From: Pseudomonadota bacterium | Lineage (GTDB): Bacteria; Myxococcota; Myxococcia; Myxococcales; Vulgatibacteraceae | Length of the DNA: 10,675 nt | Assembly: GCA_023436385.1 (NCBI GenBank) | Contig: JAEZJH010000009.1 | Span: 1-10,675 of the forward strand | Direction: 5' to 3' | Shown: piece by piece, positions 1 to 6,319 of the stretch | Layout: the number at the start of each line of letters is the position of its first letter | Position numbering within the stretch: the first letter of the stretch is position 1 | Program-made: the position numbers and the translations under genes | Notes under the pieces: model-generated | Seen by the model: the letters and a program-made list of their open reading frames with translations, nothing else | Told to the model about the DNA's origin: nothing | Database searches by the model: none

Positions 1-642
1 GCCCTCACCCTGGGGCTCCTCGCCGAGAAGCTCGGCGTCGACACCAAGGTCGAGACGGGCCTGGTCATCTCCCGGGGCTTCGTGGTCGACGGCCACCGCG
101 CCCGGTTCGCCGCCCGCCACGAGGGCGGGAGGACCTTCCGCGGCAAGCTGGTCTCCGCCACCGGGACGCTGTTCGACGAGCGCTTCGATCTCGACCGCTT
201 CCCCGGCCTCGACGTCTTCGTGGCGGGGCTCCTCGGCGGCGCCGTACCGGCCTCCGCCGTTCGTGCGCCGGCGGCGGCAAATCCGGCACCGGCCCCGACC
301 GAACCCGACCTCGCCCCGGGGCAGCTCCTGCCGGTCCCCGGTGAGATCTGGGTGATGACCGTGGTCGCCGGGCGCGGCGAGGGCGACGAGGTCCGCTACC
401 AGGTGGCCGACACCGAAGGGCGGCCGTTCGGCCCGCCCCGGACCCTGGGCCGGGCCGAGTTCGCCGCCACCTTCGAGGCGGCGGGGAACGGCTGGCGGCT
501 CCTCGCCAAGGTGGTCGAGGTCCGGGACGGGAGCGTCTCCTACATTCAGCTCGATCCCCGGCGCCGGCCGGTGGGAGCGCCGCGAGCGAGCGCGCTCGCC
601 GGCTTTCTTGCCACCTTCGCACCCGAGGCCGCCGCGTATTGA
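1..642 (+). CDS. Unrecognised protein, C-terminal 213 residues (5' truncated)
   Basis: The reading frame is open from the first base of the window and stops at TGA 640-642, so the start lies upstream. A GTG at 82 is in frame, but nothing marks it as a start: the frame continues upstream of it without a stop, and no Shine-Dalgarno is visible. I do not recognise the family. The visible part has two segments that look beta-rich (about residues 15-75 and 108-180), joined by an alanine/proline-rich, probably flexible linker (about 80-107). The last 25 residues are Arg/Ala rich. No membrane span, cysteine cluster or catalytic signature is visible. Strong G/C third-position bias matches the neighbouring genes and supports real coding. 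The next gene is 255 nt away behind its own promoter, so context gives no functional clue. Confidence 0.75.
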   Translation, partial: ALTLGLLAEKLGVDTKVETGLVISRGFVVDGHRARFAARHEGGRTFRGKLVSATGTLFDERFDLDRFPGLDVFVAGLLGGAVPASAVRAPAAANPAPAPTEPDLAPGQLLPVPGEIWVMTVVAGRGEGDEVRYQVADTEGRPFGPPRTLGRAEFAATFEAAGNGWRLLAKVVEVRDGSVSYIQLDPRRRPVGAPRASALAGFLATFAPEAAAY

Positions 643-659
643 GCGGCCGAAGGCCGCTC
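641..659 (+). terminator. Hairpin at the end of the first gene (possible terminator)
   Basis: GAGCGGCC (641-648) and GGCCGCTC (652-659) form a perfect 8-bp stem with a GAA loop, starting within the TGA stop codon. A weaker stem, GCGTC-TTCT-GACGC (666-679), follows at once. No U-tract comes after the main stem, so it is not a canonical intrinsic terminator. It may act as a 3'-end stabiliser or pause site. Confidence 0.4.
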
Positions 660-818
660 GCTAGCGCGTCTTCTGACGCAGCGGAAACCTGACCGCAGGG
701 CAGGTCTTCGTGGAAGCGCCCACGGCTCCGCGGTAGCGACAGCCCCGGGTCCCCTGAAAACCATGGCCAGGTGACCTCTCCCGGTCCAAGACGAACCTCC
801 TGCCGCGGATCGAGCCGG

Positions 819-846
819 TTGCAGTCCTGGCCCGGGGGGATAGGAT
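819..846 (+). promoter_or_regulatory. Predicted sigma70-type promoter for meaB
   Basis: TTGCAG (819-824) is followed by a 16-nt spacer and TAGGAT (841-846), giving a housekeeping-type -35/-10 pair in otherwise very GC-rich DNA. Transcription would start near A853, leaving a leader of about 45 nt before the ATG at 898. The remainder of the 643-897 gap contains the two hairpins near 641-679 and no ORF or RNA gene that I can recognise. Confidence 0.5.
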
Positions 847-897
847 GCCGCCAAATCGCGGCTGGCCGATGCCGGCCGCCGAAGGAGCGTGCGGCAC

Positions 898-1941
898 ATG
901 GTCAGCGAAGAACGGGGCGGCGGCGGGGAAGCGGCAGCGATCGCCCGGCGAGTCCTGGGGGGCGACATCCGGGCGGCGGCGCGGCTGATGCGCGCGCTCG
1001 ACGACGCCCAGCCCTGGGCGGTGGGAGCGCTCCGGGAGCTCTTCCCCCACACCGGGCGGGCGCAGGTGATCGGCCTCACCGGGAGCCCGGGCGCCGGCAA
1101 GTCGAGCCTGACCAACGAGCTGATCCGCCACTACCGGAAGCAGGGAAAGACCGTCGGCGTGGTCGCCGTCGATCCGACCAGCCCCTTCACCGGCGGCGCG
1201 ATCCTGGGCGACCGGATCCGCATGCAGGACCACGCCCTCGACCCGGGCGTCTTCATCCGCTCCCTCGCCACCCGCGGTGCCCTGGGCGGCCTCTCCCGCG
1301 GCACCTCCGACGTGATCCGGGTGATGGACGCGATGGGCAAGGACGTGATCCTGGTGGAGACGGTGGGCGTCGGCCAGGACGAGATCGACATCGCCTCCCT
1401 GGCCCACACCACCATCGTGGTGGTGGTCCCGGGGATGGGCGACGACATCCAGGCGATCAAGGCCGGCATCCTCGAGGTCGCCGACGTCTTCGCGAGCAAC
1501 AAGGCCGACCGGGAGGGCGTGGACCGGATCGAGCGCGAGCTGAAGGCGATGCTCGACCTCCGCGAGACCCTCCACCACCCCGGCGACCCCGACGCCCAGC
1601 ACCGCTTCACCGCCGTGCCGACCGCGCTCACCACCGACGACCCGACCTGGGGCCCGCCGATCGTCCGGACCATCGCCGTCCGGAGCCAGGGGATCGACGA
1701 GCTGGGGGCGGCGGTGGCCCGGCATCGCGAGCACCTCGAGAAGGAGGGGAAGCTCGCCACCCGCGAGGCCGTCCGCGCCCGCACCGAGTTCCTGGCGCTC
1801 CTCCGGGAGAAGGTGCTCTCCTCGGCCCTGCTCCGCCTCGAGCGCGAGGAAGGCCAGCTCGACGAGCTGGCGGCCCGGATCGCCCGGCACGAGGCCGACC
1901 CCTACGCGCTGGTGGAGGACGTCGCCGGCCGCCTCTTGTAG
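898..1941 (+). CDS. meaB: MeaB-like GTPase (methylmalonyl-CoA mutase chaperone)
   Basis: The 347-residue product belongs to the MeaB/ArgK branch of the SIMIBI (G3E-type) GTPases. These cytoplasmic proteins bind methylmalonyl-CoA mutase or related B12 mutases and use GTP hydrolysis to gate cobalamin loading and protect the enzyme from inactivation. Visible motifs are the P-loop GSPGAGKS (62-69), the VAVDPTSPF segment (89-97), the family-typical ETVGVGQDE (154-162) and the NKAD guanine-specificity motif (201-204). Length is normal (about 320-350). The start is ATG 898, with GAAGGAG at 881-887 ten nt upstream; an in-frame GTG at 889 would sit 1 nt from that site. It looks monocistronic or loosely linked to the next gene. 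No mutase gene is in the window. The older ArgK (arginine kinase) label for this family is considered a misassignment. Confidence 0.93.
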   Translation: MVSEERGGGGEAAAIARRVLGGDIRAAARLMRALDDAQPWAVGALRELFPHTGRAQVIGLTGSPGAGKSSLTNELIRHYRKQGKTVGVVAVDPTSPFTGGAILGDRIRMQDHALDPGVFIRSLATRGALGGLSRGTSDVIRVMDAMGKDVILVETVGVGQDEIDIASLAHTTIVVVVPGMGDDIQAIKAGILEVADVFASNKADREGVDRIERELKAMLDLRETLHHPGDPDAQHRFTAVPTALTTDDPTWGPPIVRTIAVRSQGIDELGAAVARHREHLEKEGKLATREAVRARTEFLALLREKVLSSALLRLEREEGQLDELAARIARHEADPYALVEDVAGRLL

Positions 1942-1944
1942 CGC

Positions 1945-1965
1945 CGGCCGCGAATGCCGCGGCCG
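1945..1965 (+). terminator. GC-rich hairpin after meaB (possible terminator)
   Basis: CGGCCGCG (1945-1952) and CGCGGCCG (1958-1965) make a perfect 8-bp all-G/C stem with a 5-nt loop AATGC, 3 nt after the meaB TAG. There is no T-run behind it, so termination is not assured. It could attenuate read-through into, or shield the 3' end before, the membrane-protein gene. Confidence 0.4.
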
Positions 1966-2010
1966 CACGTAGCAGCCGTACCAACCGTCGTTTGCGTCTT
2001 GGAGGGAGAT

Positions 2011-2364
2011 ATGCAGCCGACCGGATTGCCCGTACCCGCGCGAATGCCGCCAGCGGTGGCCCCCACGTCCGACGAGAAGACCTGGGCGCTCCTTGCCCAC
2101 GTCCTCAACATCTTCTTTCCGCTGCTCGCGCCGCTGGTGATCTACCTGGTCCGCAAGGACAGCTCGCAGTACGTGGCGTTCCACGCCCTCGAGGCGCTCT
2201 GGCTCGGTGTCGCCGGCGCGGTCCTCTCGATGGTGACCTGCGGCGTGGGCTGGTTCGTCATGGCGATCTTCGCGATCATCGCCGCGGTGAAGGTGAACTC
2301 CGGGGAGTATTACGAGGTCCCGCTCGCCGGGAAGCTGGCCCGCGAGTCGGTCTACGGGAAGTAA
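2011..2364 (+). CDS. Small DUF4870 (Tic20-like) membrane protein
   Basis: The 117-residue product matches the DUF4870 pattern. An N-terminal Pro-rich cytosolic tail (1-22) leads into WALLAHVLNIFFPLLAPLV (25-43), then a charged turn with RKDSSQYVAFHALEAL (48-63). Two closely spaced hydrophobic helices follow (about 64-76 and 80-95), and the typical GEYYEVPL end (98-105) precedes a short tail. Such proteins are inner-membrane proteins with about three helices; their role is unknown, and the resemblance to chloroplast Tic20 is structural. Start: ATG 2011 follows a strong GGAGGGAG (2001-2008). An upstream in-frame ATG at 1954 lies inside the hairpin after meaB and is unlikely. No convincing promoter is visible in the 69-nt gap, so read-through from meaB is possible. 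Confidence 0.85.
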   Translation: MQPTGLPVPARMPPAVAPTSDEKTWALLAHVLNIFFPLLAPLVIYLVRKDSSQYVAFHALEALWLGVAGAVLSMVTCGVGWFVMAIFAIIAAVKVNSGEYYEVPLAGKLARESVYGK

Positions 2365-2370
2365 ACGCCG

Positions 2371-2400
2371 GTTTGCAAACGTCCGAGTGCCACCCATGAT
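2371..2400 (+). promoter_or_regulatory. Candidate rnc promoter with 10-bp palindrome
   Basis: GTTTGCAAAC (2371-2380) is a perfect 10-bp palindrome 6 nt after the DUF4870 gene stop. It contains TTGCAA (2373-2378), which pairs with CATGAT (2395-2400) at 16-nt spacing as a weak -35/-10 set (4 of 6 matches each). It is AT-rich against a 70% GC background, which supports a regulatory role. The palindrome over the -35 box could be an operator. Confidence 0.3.
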
Positions 2401-2441
2401 TTGCAGCATGTTCTCCGCGTCCCCGGCTCCGTCCTCGATGG

Positions 2442-2477
2442 CCTCCCCCCGGGCGGTCCGTCGTGCGTCGGGGAGGG
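2442..2477 (+). promoter_or_regulatory. rnc leader stem able to mask the ribosome-binding site
   Basis: CCTCCCC (2442-2448) is complementary to GGGGAGG (2470-2476), the core of the Shine-Dalgarno for the GTG start at 2482. The 7-bp stem with a 21-nt loop would hide the ribosome-binding site. RNase III genes are often autoregulated by cleavage of a structured leader (known for E. coli rnc); a similar use here is inference. Confidence 0.35.
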
Positions 2478-2481
2478 TTTC

Positions 2482-3303
2482 GTGACCGCGGGCGAACGGG
2501 TGGCGACCCTCGAGGCGCGGCTCGGCCTCTCGCTCGGCGACGGGCGGGAGGCCCTGGCTGCGGTCACGCACAAGAGCTACGTCAACGAGCACCGCGGCGA
2601 GGTGCTGGTCGACAACGAGCGCCTCGAGTTCATGGGCGACGCGGTGATCGATCTCGCCGTCTCCCACCGGCTGATGGAGCGGTACCCCACGGCGCGGGAG
2701 GGGGAGCTGTCGAAGCTGCGGGCCTCGATCGTCAACGAGCAGGGGCTCTACCAGGTGGCGGTCACCCTCGGCCTGGGAGAGATCCTCCTCCTCGGCCGCG
2801 GCGAGGAGCTGACCGGCGGCCGGGAGAAGCCGAGCCTCCTCGCCGACGCCCTCGAGGCGGTGATCGCCGCGATCTACCTGGCCGGCGGGATGCCCCGGGT
2901 CCTCGAGTTCGTGGACCGCTTCTTCGGCGCGGCGATCGAGCGGGCCGGGATCGCCGACCGCGACTACAAGACCCAGGTCCAGGAACTGGCCCAGGGGCGG
3001 CTCCACGCCACCCCGCGCTACCGGGTCGTCGAGGAGCGGGGTCCCGACCACTCGAAGACCTTCGTGATCGAGGTGGCGATCAACGGGCAGGTGCTGGGCC
3101 ATGGCACCGGCCGCTCGAAGAAGGACGCCGAGCAGCTGGCGGCGAAGGAGGCGCTGGAGACGATCGCCTCCTTGCCGCCCGCGCCCAGGCCCCGGCAGCC
3201 GGTCACGGTGCCGGTCGGAGAGGGGATGCGGGTCTTCGCGCCGCCGCCGGAGGACGGGGCGGGCGAGGCCGGGACCGATCGGGAGGGGCAGGGCCGGGAG
3301 TAG
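2482..3303 (+). CDS. rnc: Ribonuclease III
   Basis: This 273-residue endoribonuclease cuts double-stranded RNA and matures 16S/23S rRNA precursors in the cytoplasm. The N-terminal RNase III domain carries the family signature NERLEFMGDAVIDLAV (45-60), with acidic metal-site residues E49, D53, D122 and E125 (the last two in LLADALEAVIAA, 119-130). The double-stranded RNA-binding domain spans about 162-228 and ends in the alpha-helical GRSKKDAEQLAAKEALE segment. The tail (about 229-273) is Pro-rich then Gly/Glu-rich and presumably disordered; E. coli RNase III (226 residues) lacks it. The GTG start at 2482 is chosen because GGGGAGGG (2470-2477) ends 4 nt before it. In-frame upstream codons back to a TTG at 2401 have no Shine-Dalgarno and add non-conserved sequence. 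Downstream era and der also serve ribosome assembly. Confidence 0.95.
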   Translation: MTAGERVATLEARLGLSLGDGREALAAVTHKSYVNEHRGEVLVDNERLEFMGDAVIDLAVSHRLMERYPTAREGELSKLRASIVNEQGLYQVAVTLGLGEILLLGRGEELTGGREKPSLLADALEAVIAAIYLAGGMPRVLEFVDRFFGAAIERAGIADRDYKTQVQELAQGRLHATPRYRVVEERGPDHSKTFVIEVAINGQVLGHGTGRSKKDAEQLAAKEALETIASLPPAPRPRQPVTVPVGEGMRVFAPPPEDGAGEAGTDREGQGRE

Positions 3304-3316
3304 CCGGCGCTTTCCC

Positions 3317-3346
3317 TTGCGTTCGGTCCATTCCGGAACGTAGAGT
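3317..3346 (+). promoter_or_regulatory. Predicted promoter for the cyclophilin-era-der operon
   Basis: TTGCGT (3317-3322), an 18-nt spacer and TAGAGT (3341-3346) resemble a sigma70 promoter in the 82-nt gap after rnc. The spacer contains a perfect TTCCGGAA palindrome (3331-3338). The transcript would have a leader of about 30-35 nt holding a strong AAGGAGGGAGG ribosome-binding site (3370-3380). Confidence 0.4.
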
Positions 3347-3385
3347 CCCGCGCCCCCAACGGCGCCCGGAAGGAGGGAGGTCGAG

Positions 3386-3904
3386 ATGCCGGACGAACTG
3401 TACGCAACGCTCGAGACCACCCTCGGCACGATCAAGTGCCGGCTGTTTCCCAAGGACGCGCCGGAGACGGTGGCCAACTTCGTCGGCCTCGCCACCGGCA
3501 CCAAGGAGTGGACCGATCCCCGGACCGGCGCCCGGGTGACCCGGCCGCTCTACGACGGGACCCTGTTCCACCGGGTGATCCCGGAGTTCATGATCCAGGG
3601 CGGCGATCCCCTGGGACGGGGCACCGGCGGGCCCGGCTACAGCTTCGCCGACGAGATCTCCGCCCGGAAGTTCGACCGCCCCGGCATCCTGGCGATGGCC
3701 AACGCGGGCCCGAACACCAACGGTTCCCAGTTCTTCCTCACCGAGGTCGCCGCACCCTGGCTCAACGGGCGGCACACCATCTTCGGCGAGGTGATCGAGG
3801 GCATGGAGGTGGTCCGGGCCATCGCCCGGGTCCGCCGGGGGCCGATGGATCGGCCCGAACACGACGTGACCCTCCAGCGGGTGACGATCACCGACAAGAA
3901 GTAG
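3386..3904 (+). CDS. Cyclophilin-type peptidyl-prolyl cis-trans isomerase
   Basis: The 172-residue single-domain cyclophilin catalyses cis-trans isomerisation of Xaa-Pro bonds. All main active-site landmarks are present. FHRVIPEFMIQGGD (61-74) gives R63, F68, M69 and Q71, equivalent to human CypA R55, F60, M61 and Q63. MANAGPNTNGSQFF (104-117) gives the F113 equivalent F117. WLNGRHTIFG (125-134) gives W125 and H130, equivalent to CypA W121 and H126. There is no signal peptide, so it should be cytoplasmic like E. coli PpiB. The ATG at 3386 follows AAGGAGGGAGG (3370-3380). The stop lies 7 nt before the era start, so the two are probably co-transcribed; the link to ribosome factors may be folding of new proteins, which is inference. 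I leave the symbol open because ppiA, ppiB and other names are used inconsistently. Confidence 0.94.
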   Translation: MPDELYATLETTLGTIKCRLFPKDAPETVANFVGLATGTKEWTDPRTGARVTRPLYDGTLFHRVIPEFMIQGGDPLGRGTGGPGYSFADEISARKFDRPGILAMANAGPNTNGSQFFLTEVAAPWLNGRHTIFGEVIEGMEVVRAIARVRRGPMDRPEHDVTLQRVTITDKK

Positions 3905-3911
3905 GTGCAGG

Positions 3912-4865
3912 TTGGGTAGCAAGAAGGCCGAAAAGCCCGCGTTCCGCGCGGGCTTCTGCGCGATCATCGGGCGTCCCAACGTGGGCAAGAGCACGCTCTT
4001 GAACCACGTGTTGGGCCAGAAGCTGGCCATCGTCAGCCCGAAGCCACAGACGACGCGGAACCGGCTGCTCGGGGTGCTGAACCGCCCCCACGCGCAGATC
4101 GGGTTCTGGGACACGCCGGGGATCCACCGGGCCAAGGGCGTCCTCAACCGCTACATGGTCGAGCAGGCCCTGGGCGTCCTCGCCGATGTGGACACGGTGC
4201 TGTTCGTGATCGAGCCGGGGATGGTGAAGGACCCGGAGGCGCCCGCCGGCGTGCGGGTGGAGATCGGCGAGGGCAACGAGTTCATCGTCGAGCGGCTGAA
4301 GCAGAGCGGCAAGCCCGTGGTCCTGGCGATCAACAAGATCGACACGGTGCCGCGGAACTTGGTCCTGCCGGTGATCGACGCCTGGAAGGACGTGCTCCCC
4401 TTCGCCGCGGTGGTGCCGATCTCCGCCCGGGAGGGCGAGAACGTCGAGGGGCTCCTCGAGGAGATCGAGCGGCAGCTTCCCGAGGGCCCGGCGATCTTCG
4501 AGGAGGACGTGCTCACCGACGCCGCGGAGCGGCGCCTGGTGGGCGAGCTGGTCCGCGAGCAGATCCTCCGCTTTACCCGCCAGGAGATCCCGCACTCCGC
4601 CGCGGTGGTGATCGAGGACTTCGACGAGAGCGAGCGGGACGGCCGGGGCCTGGTGCGGATCTTCGCCCGGATCTATGTCGCCCGCGATTCGCAGAAGGCG
4701 ATCGTGATCGGCAAGGGCGGGGCGATGTTGAAGCGGATCGGCACCGAGGCGCGGCGGGGAATCGAGGGCCTCCTCGGGGCCCGGGTGTTCCTCTCCCTCG
4801 AGGTCACCGTCGAACCGAATTGGAGCGAACGCGGCGAGGCGCTGCGGAAGCTGGGGTACACGTGA
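3912..4865 (+). CDS. era: GTPase Era, 16S rRNA/30S assembly factor
   Basis: The 317-residue Era is a GTPase joined to a KH domain that binds the 3' end of 16S rRNA and promotes late 30S maturation. G-motifs in order are GRPNVGKS (20-27), the switch I segment PQTTRNR (45-51), DTPGIH (67-72), NKID (141-144) and an ISA motif near residue 170. The KH motif GKGG lies at 267-270, and the EVTVEPNW end is typical. It is slightly longer than E. coli Era (301), with extra residues between DTPG and NKID (about 103-123). The start is TTG 3912: it is the only start codon between the upstream in-frame stop (TGA 3882-3884) and the conserved RAGFCAIIG core. The Shine-Dalgarno is poor, so translation probably depends on ribosomes leaving the cyclophilin stop 7 nt upstream. 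It overlaps der by 1 nt. Confidence 0.96.
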   Translation: MGSKKAEKPAFRAGFCAIIGRPNVGKSTLLNHVLGQKLAIVSPKPQTTRNRLLGVLNRPHAQIGFWDTPGIHRAKGVLNRYMVEQALGVLADVDTVLFVIEPGMVKDPEAPAGVRVEIGEGNEFIVERLKQSGKPVVLAINKIDTVPRNLVLPVIDAWKDVLPFAAVVPISAREGENVEGLLEEIERQLPEGPAIFEEDVLTDAAERRLVGELVREQILRFTRQEIPHSAAVVIEDFDESERDGRGLVRIFARIYVARDSQKAIVIGKGGAMLKRIGTEARRGIEGLLGARVFLSLEVTVEPNWSERGEALRKLGYT

Positions 4866-6319
4866 TGTCCGCGGACCGGACGAGACCGGTGGTGGCGATC
4901 GTCGGCCGCCCGAACGTCGGTAAATCCACGCTCTTCAATCGGCTGGCCGGCAGGCGGCTGGCGATCGTCGAGGACCGGCCGGGGATCACCCGGGACCGGA
5001 ACTACGCGCCCGCCGAGCACGAGGGCCGGGGCTACCTGCTGGTGGACACCGGCGGGTTCGAGCCCGACGCCAAGGACCGGCTGATCCAGCAGGTCCGGGA
5101 CCAGGCGCGGCTGGCGGTGGAGGAGGCCCAGGCGGTGATCCTGGTGGTCGACGGGACCGCGGGGCCGACGCCGGTGGACATCGAGATCGCCGAGATGCTC
5201 CGGCGCGGCGGCAAGCCGTTGATCCTGGCGGTCAACAAGATCGACTCGAGCCGCCGGGAGGAGGAGGAGTTCCTCTCGGAGTTCTACCGGCTCGGGCTCC
5301 CCGAGGTGTTCCCGGTCTCCGCGGAGCACGCCCGGGGCATCAACGACATGCTCGACCGGCTCCTCGAGCTGATCCCCGGCGCGCCGCGGATCGAGCCGGA
5401 GCGCGAGGCCGCGGAGGAGGCGGGCGGGGCGCCGTACGACTCCGAGGAGGAGGCCCCGGAGACGCCGCCGGAGGCGCCTTCCGAGGAGGAGGACCGGTCG
5501 AAGCCGATCCGCGTCGCCATCCTCGGCCGGCCCAACGTGGGGAAGAGCACGCTCCTCAACTCGCTGCTCGGCGAGGAGCGGTTCGTCACCAGCCCGGTGG
5601 CCGGCACCACCCGCGATCCGGTGGACGCGGAGGTGGAGCGCCGGGGCCGGACGTTCGTCCTCACCGACACCGCGGGTATCCGTCGCAAGCGCTCGATCGC
5701 GCTCAAGGTCGAGGCCTACTCCGTGCTCCGGGCCCTCAAGGCCGCGGAGACCAGCGACGTGGTGGTGGTCCTCCTCGACGCCACGGAGTTCGTGGTCGAG
5801 CAGGACGCGAAGATCGCCGGGCTCGCCGAGGAGCAGGGGAAGCCGCTCCTGGTCGTGGTCAACAAGTGGGATCTCATCGCCGGCGACAAGAAGAAGCAGG
5901 ACGAGTTCCTCGCCGACCTGCGCTGGAAGCTCCCCTGGATCTCCTACGCCCCGGCGCTGTTCCTCTCCGCCCTCGAGGGCCGGGGGACGGAGCGGGTGCT
6001 GGAGGTCGCGGAGCGGCTCTACGACCAGTCGGGCGCCCGGGTGCCGACGGCGATGCTCAACCGGGTGCTGGCGGAGATCTCCGAGCACCACGCCCTGCCG
6101 GTGGTCGACGGGAAGCGGGCCCGGATCTACTACGTCGCCCAGACCCACCGGCGGCCGCCGGTGTTCTCGCTGGTGACCAACCGGCCGGACCTGGTGCCGC
6201 CGGACTACCGCCGCTACGTGGCCAACAAGCTGCGGGAGGTGTTCGGGCTGGAGGTGCCGATCCGGCTGGCGATCCGCCGGAAGGCGGGGGCCCGGGGCGG
6301 GCCGCGGCGGCGCCGTTAG
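4865..6319 (+). CDS. der: GTPase Der (EngA), 50S assembly factor
   Basis: The 484-residue Der has the diagnostic tandem GTPase domains plus a C-terminal KH-like domain and is needed for 50S subunit assembly. Domain 1 has GRPNVGKS (14-21), DTGG (61-64), NKID (124-127) and SAE (152-154). An acidic Glu/Pro-rich linker (about 175-213) leads to domain 2 with GRPNVGKS (221-228), TT (248-249), DTAG (268-271), NKWD (333-336) and SAL (368-370). The KH-like domain (about 385-475) ends in a basic tail. The start ATG at 4865 shares its A with the era TGA (TGATG), indicating translational coupling. An in-frame GTG at 4820 would add 15 non-conserved residues inside era. The TAG stop overlaps the stop of the converging minus-strand gene, and no intrinsic terminator is visible after it. 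Confidence 0.96.
   Translation: MSADRTRPVVAIVGRPNVGKSTLFNRLAGRRLAIVEDRPGITRDRNYAPAEHEGRGYLLVDTGGFEPDAKDRLIQQVRDQARLAVEEAQAVILVVDGTAGPTPVDIEIAEMLRRGGKPLILAVNKIDSSRREEEEFLSEFYRLGLPEVFPVSAEHARGINDMLDRLLELIPGAPRIEPEREAAEEAGGAPYDSEEEAPETPPEAPSEEEDRSKPIRVAILGRPNVGKSTLLNSLLGEERFVTSPVAGTTRDPVDAEVERRGRTFVLTDTAGIRRKRSIALKVEAYSVLRALKAAETSDVVVVLLDATEFVVEQDAKIAGLAEEQGKPLLVVVNKWDLIAGDKKKQDEFLADLRWKLPWISYAPALFLSALEGRGTERVLEVAERLYDQSGARVPTAMLNRVLAEISEHHALPVVDGKRARIYYVAQTHRRPPVFSLVTNRPDLVPPDYRRYVANKLREVFGLEVPIRLAIRRKAGARGGPRRRR

Noticed and set aside
889..897. GTG start for meaB 9 nt upstream of the chosen ATG
   Set aside because: The GAAGGAG site would be only 1 nt away, which is too close for initiation; ATG 898 has workable spacing.
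643..897. Cobalamin riboswitch or small RNA upstream of meaB
   Set aside because: A B12 link made this worth checking, but I could not find the conserved B12-box or core motifs, and the hairpins present are short and simple.
2401..2481. N-terminal extension of RNase III from TTG 2401
   Set aside because: No Shine-Dalgarno before 2401 and the added 27 residues do not resemble RNase III; GTG 2482 has a strong site 4 nt upstream.
661..3504. Very long minus-strand open frame antisense to meaB and rnc
   Set aside because: It runs opposite well-recognised genes. In about 70% GC DNA stops are rare in antisense frames, and the translation is low-complexity Arg/Gly/Val without domains.
5395..5500. 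Acidic linker in Der as an unusual insertion
   Set aside because: An acidic, variable linker between the two G domains is common in Der proteins, including E. coli, so this is within the family norm.
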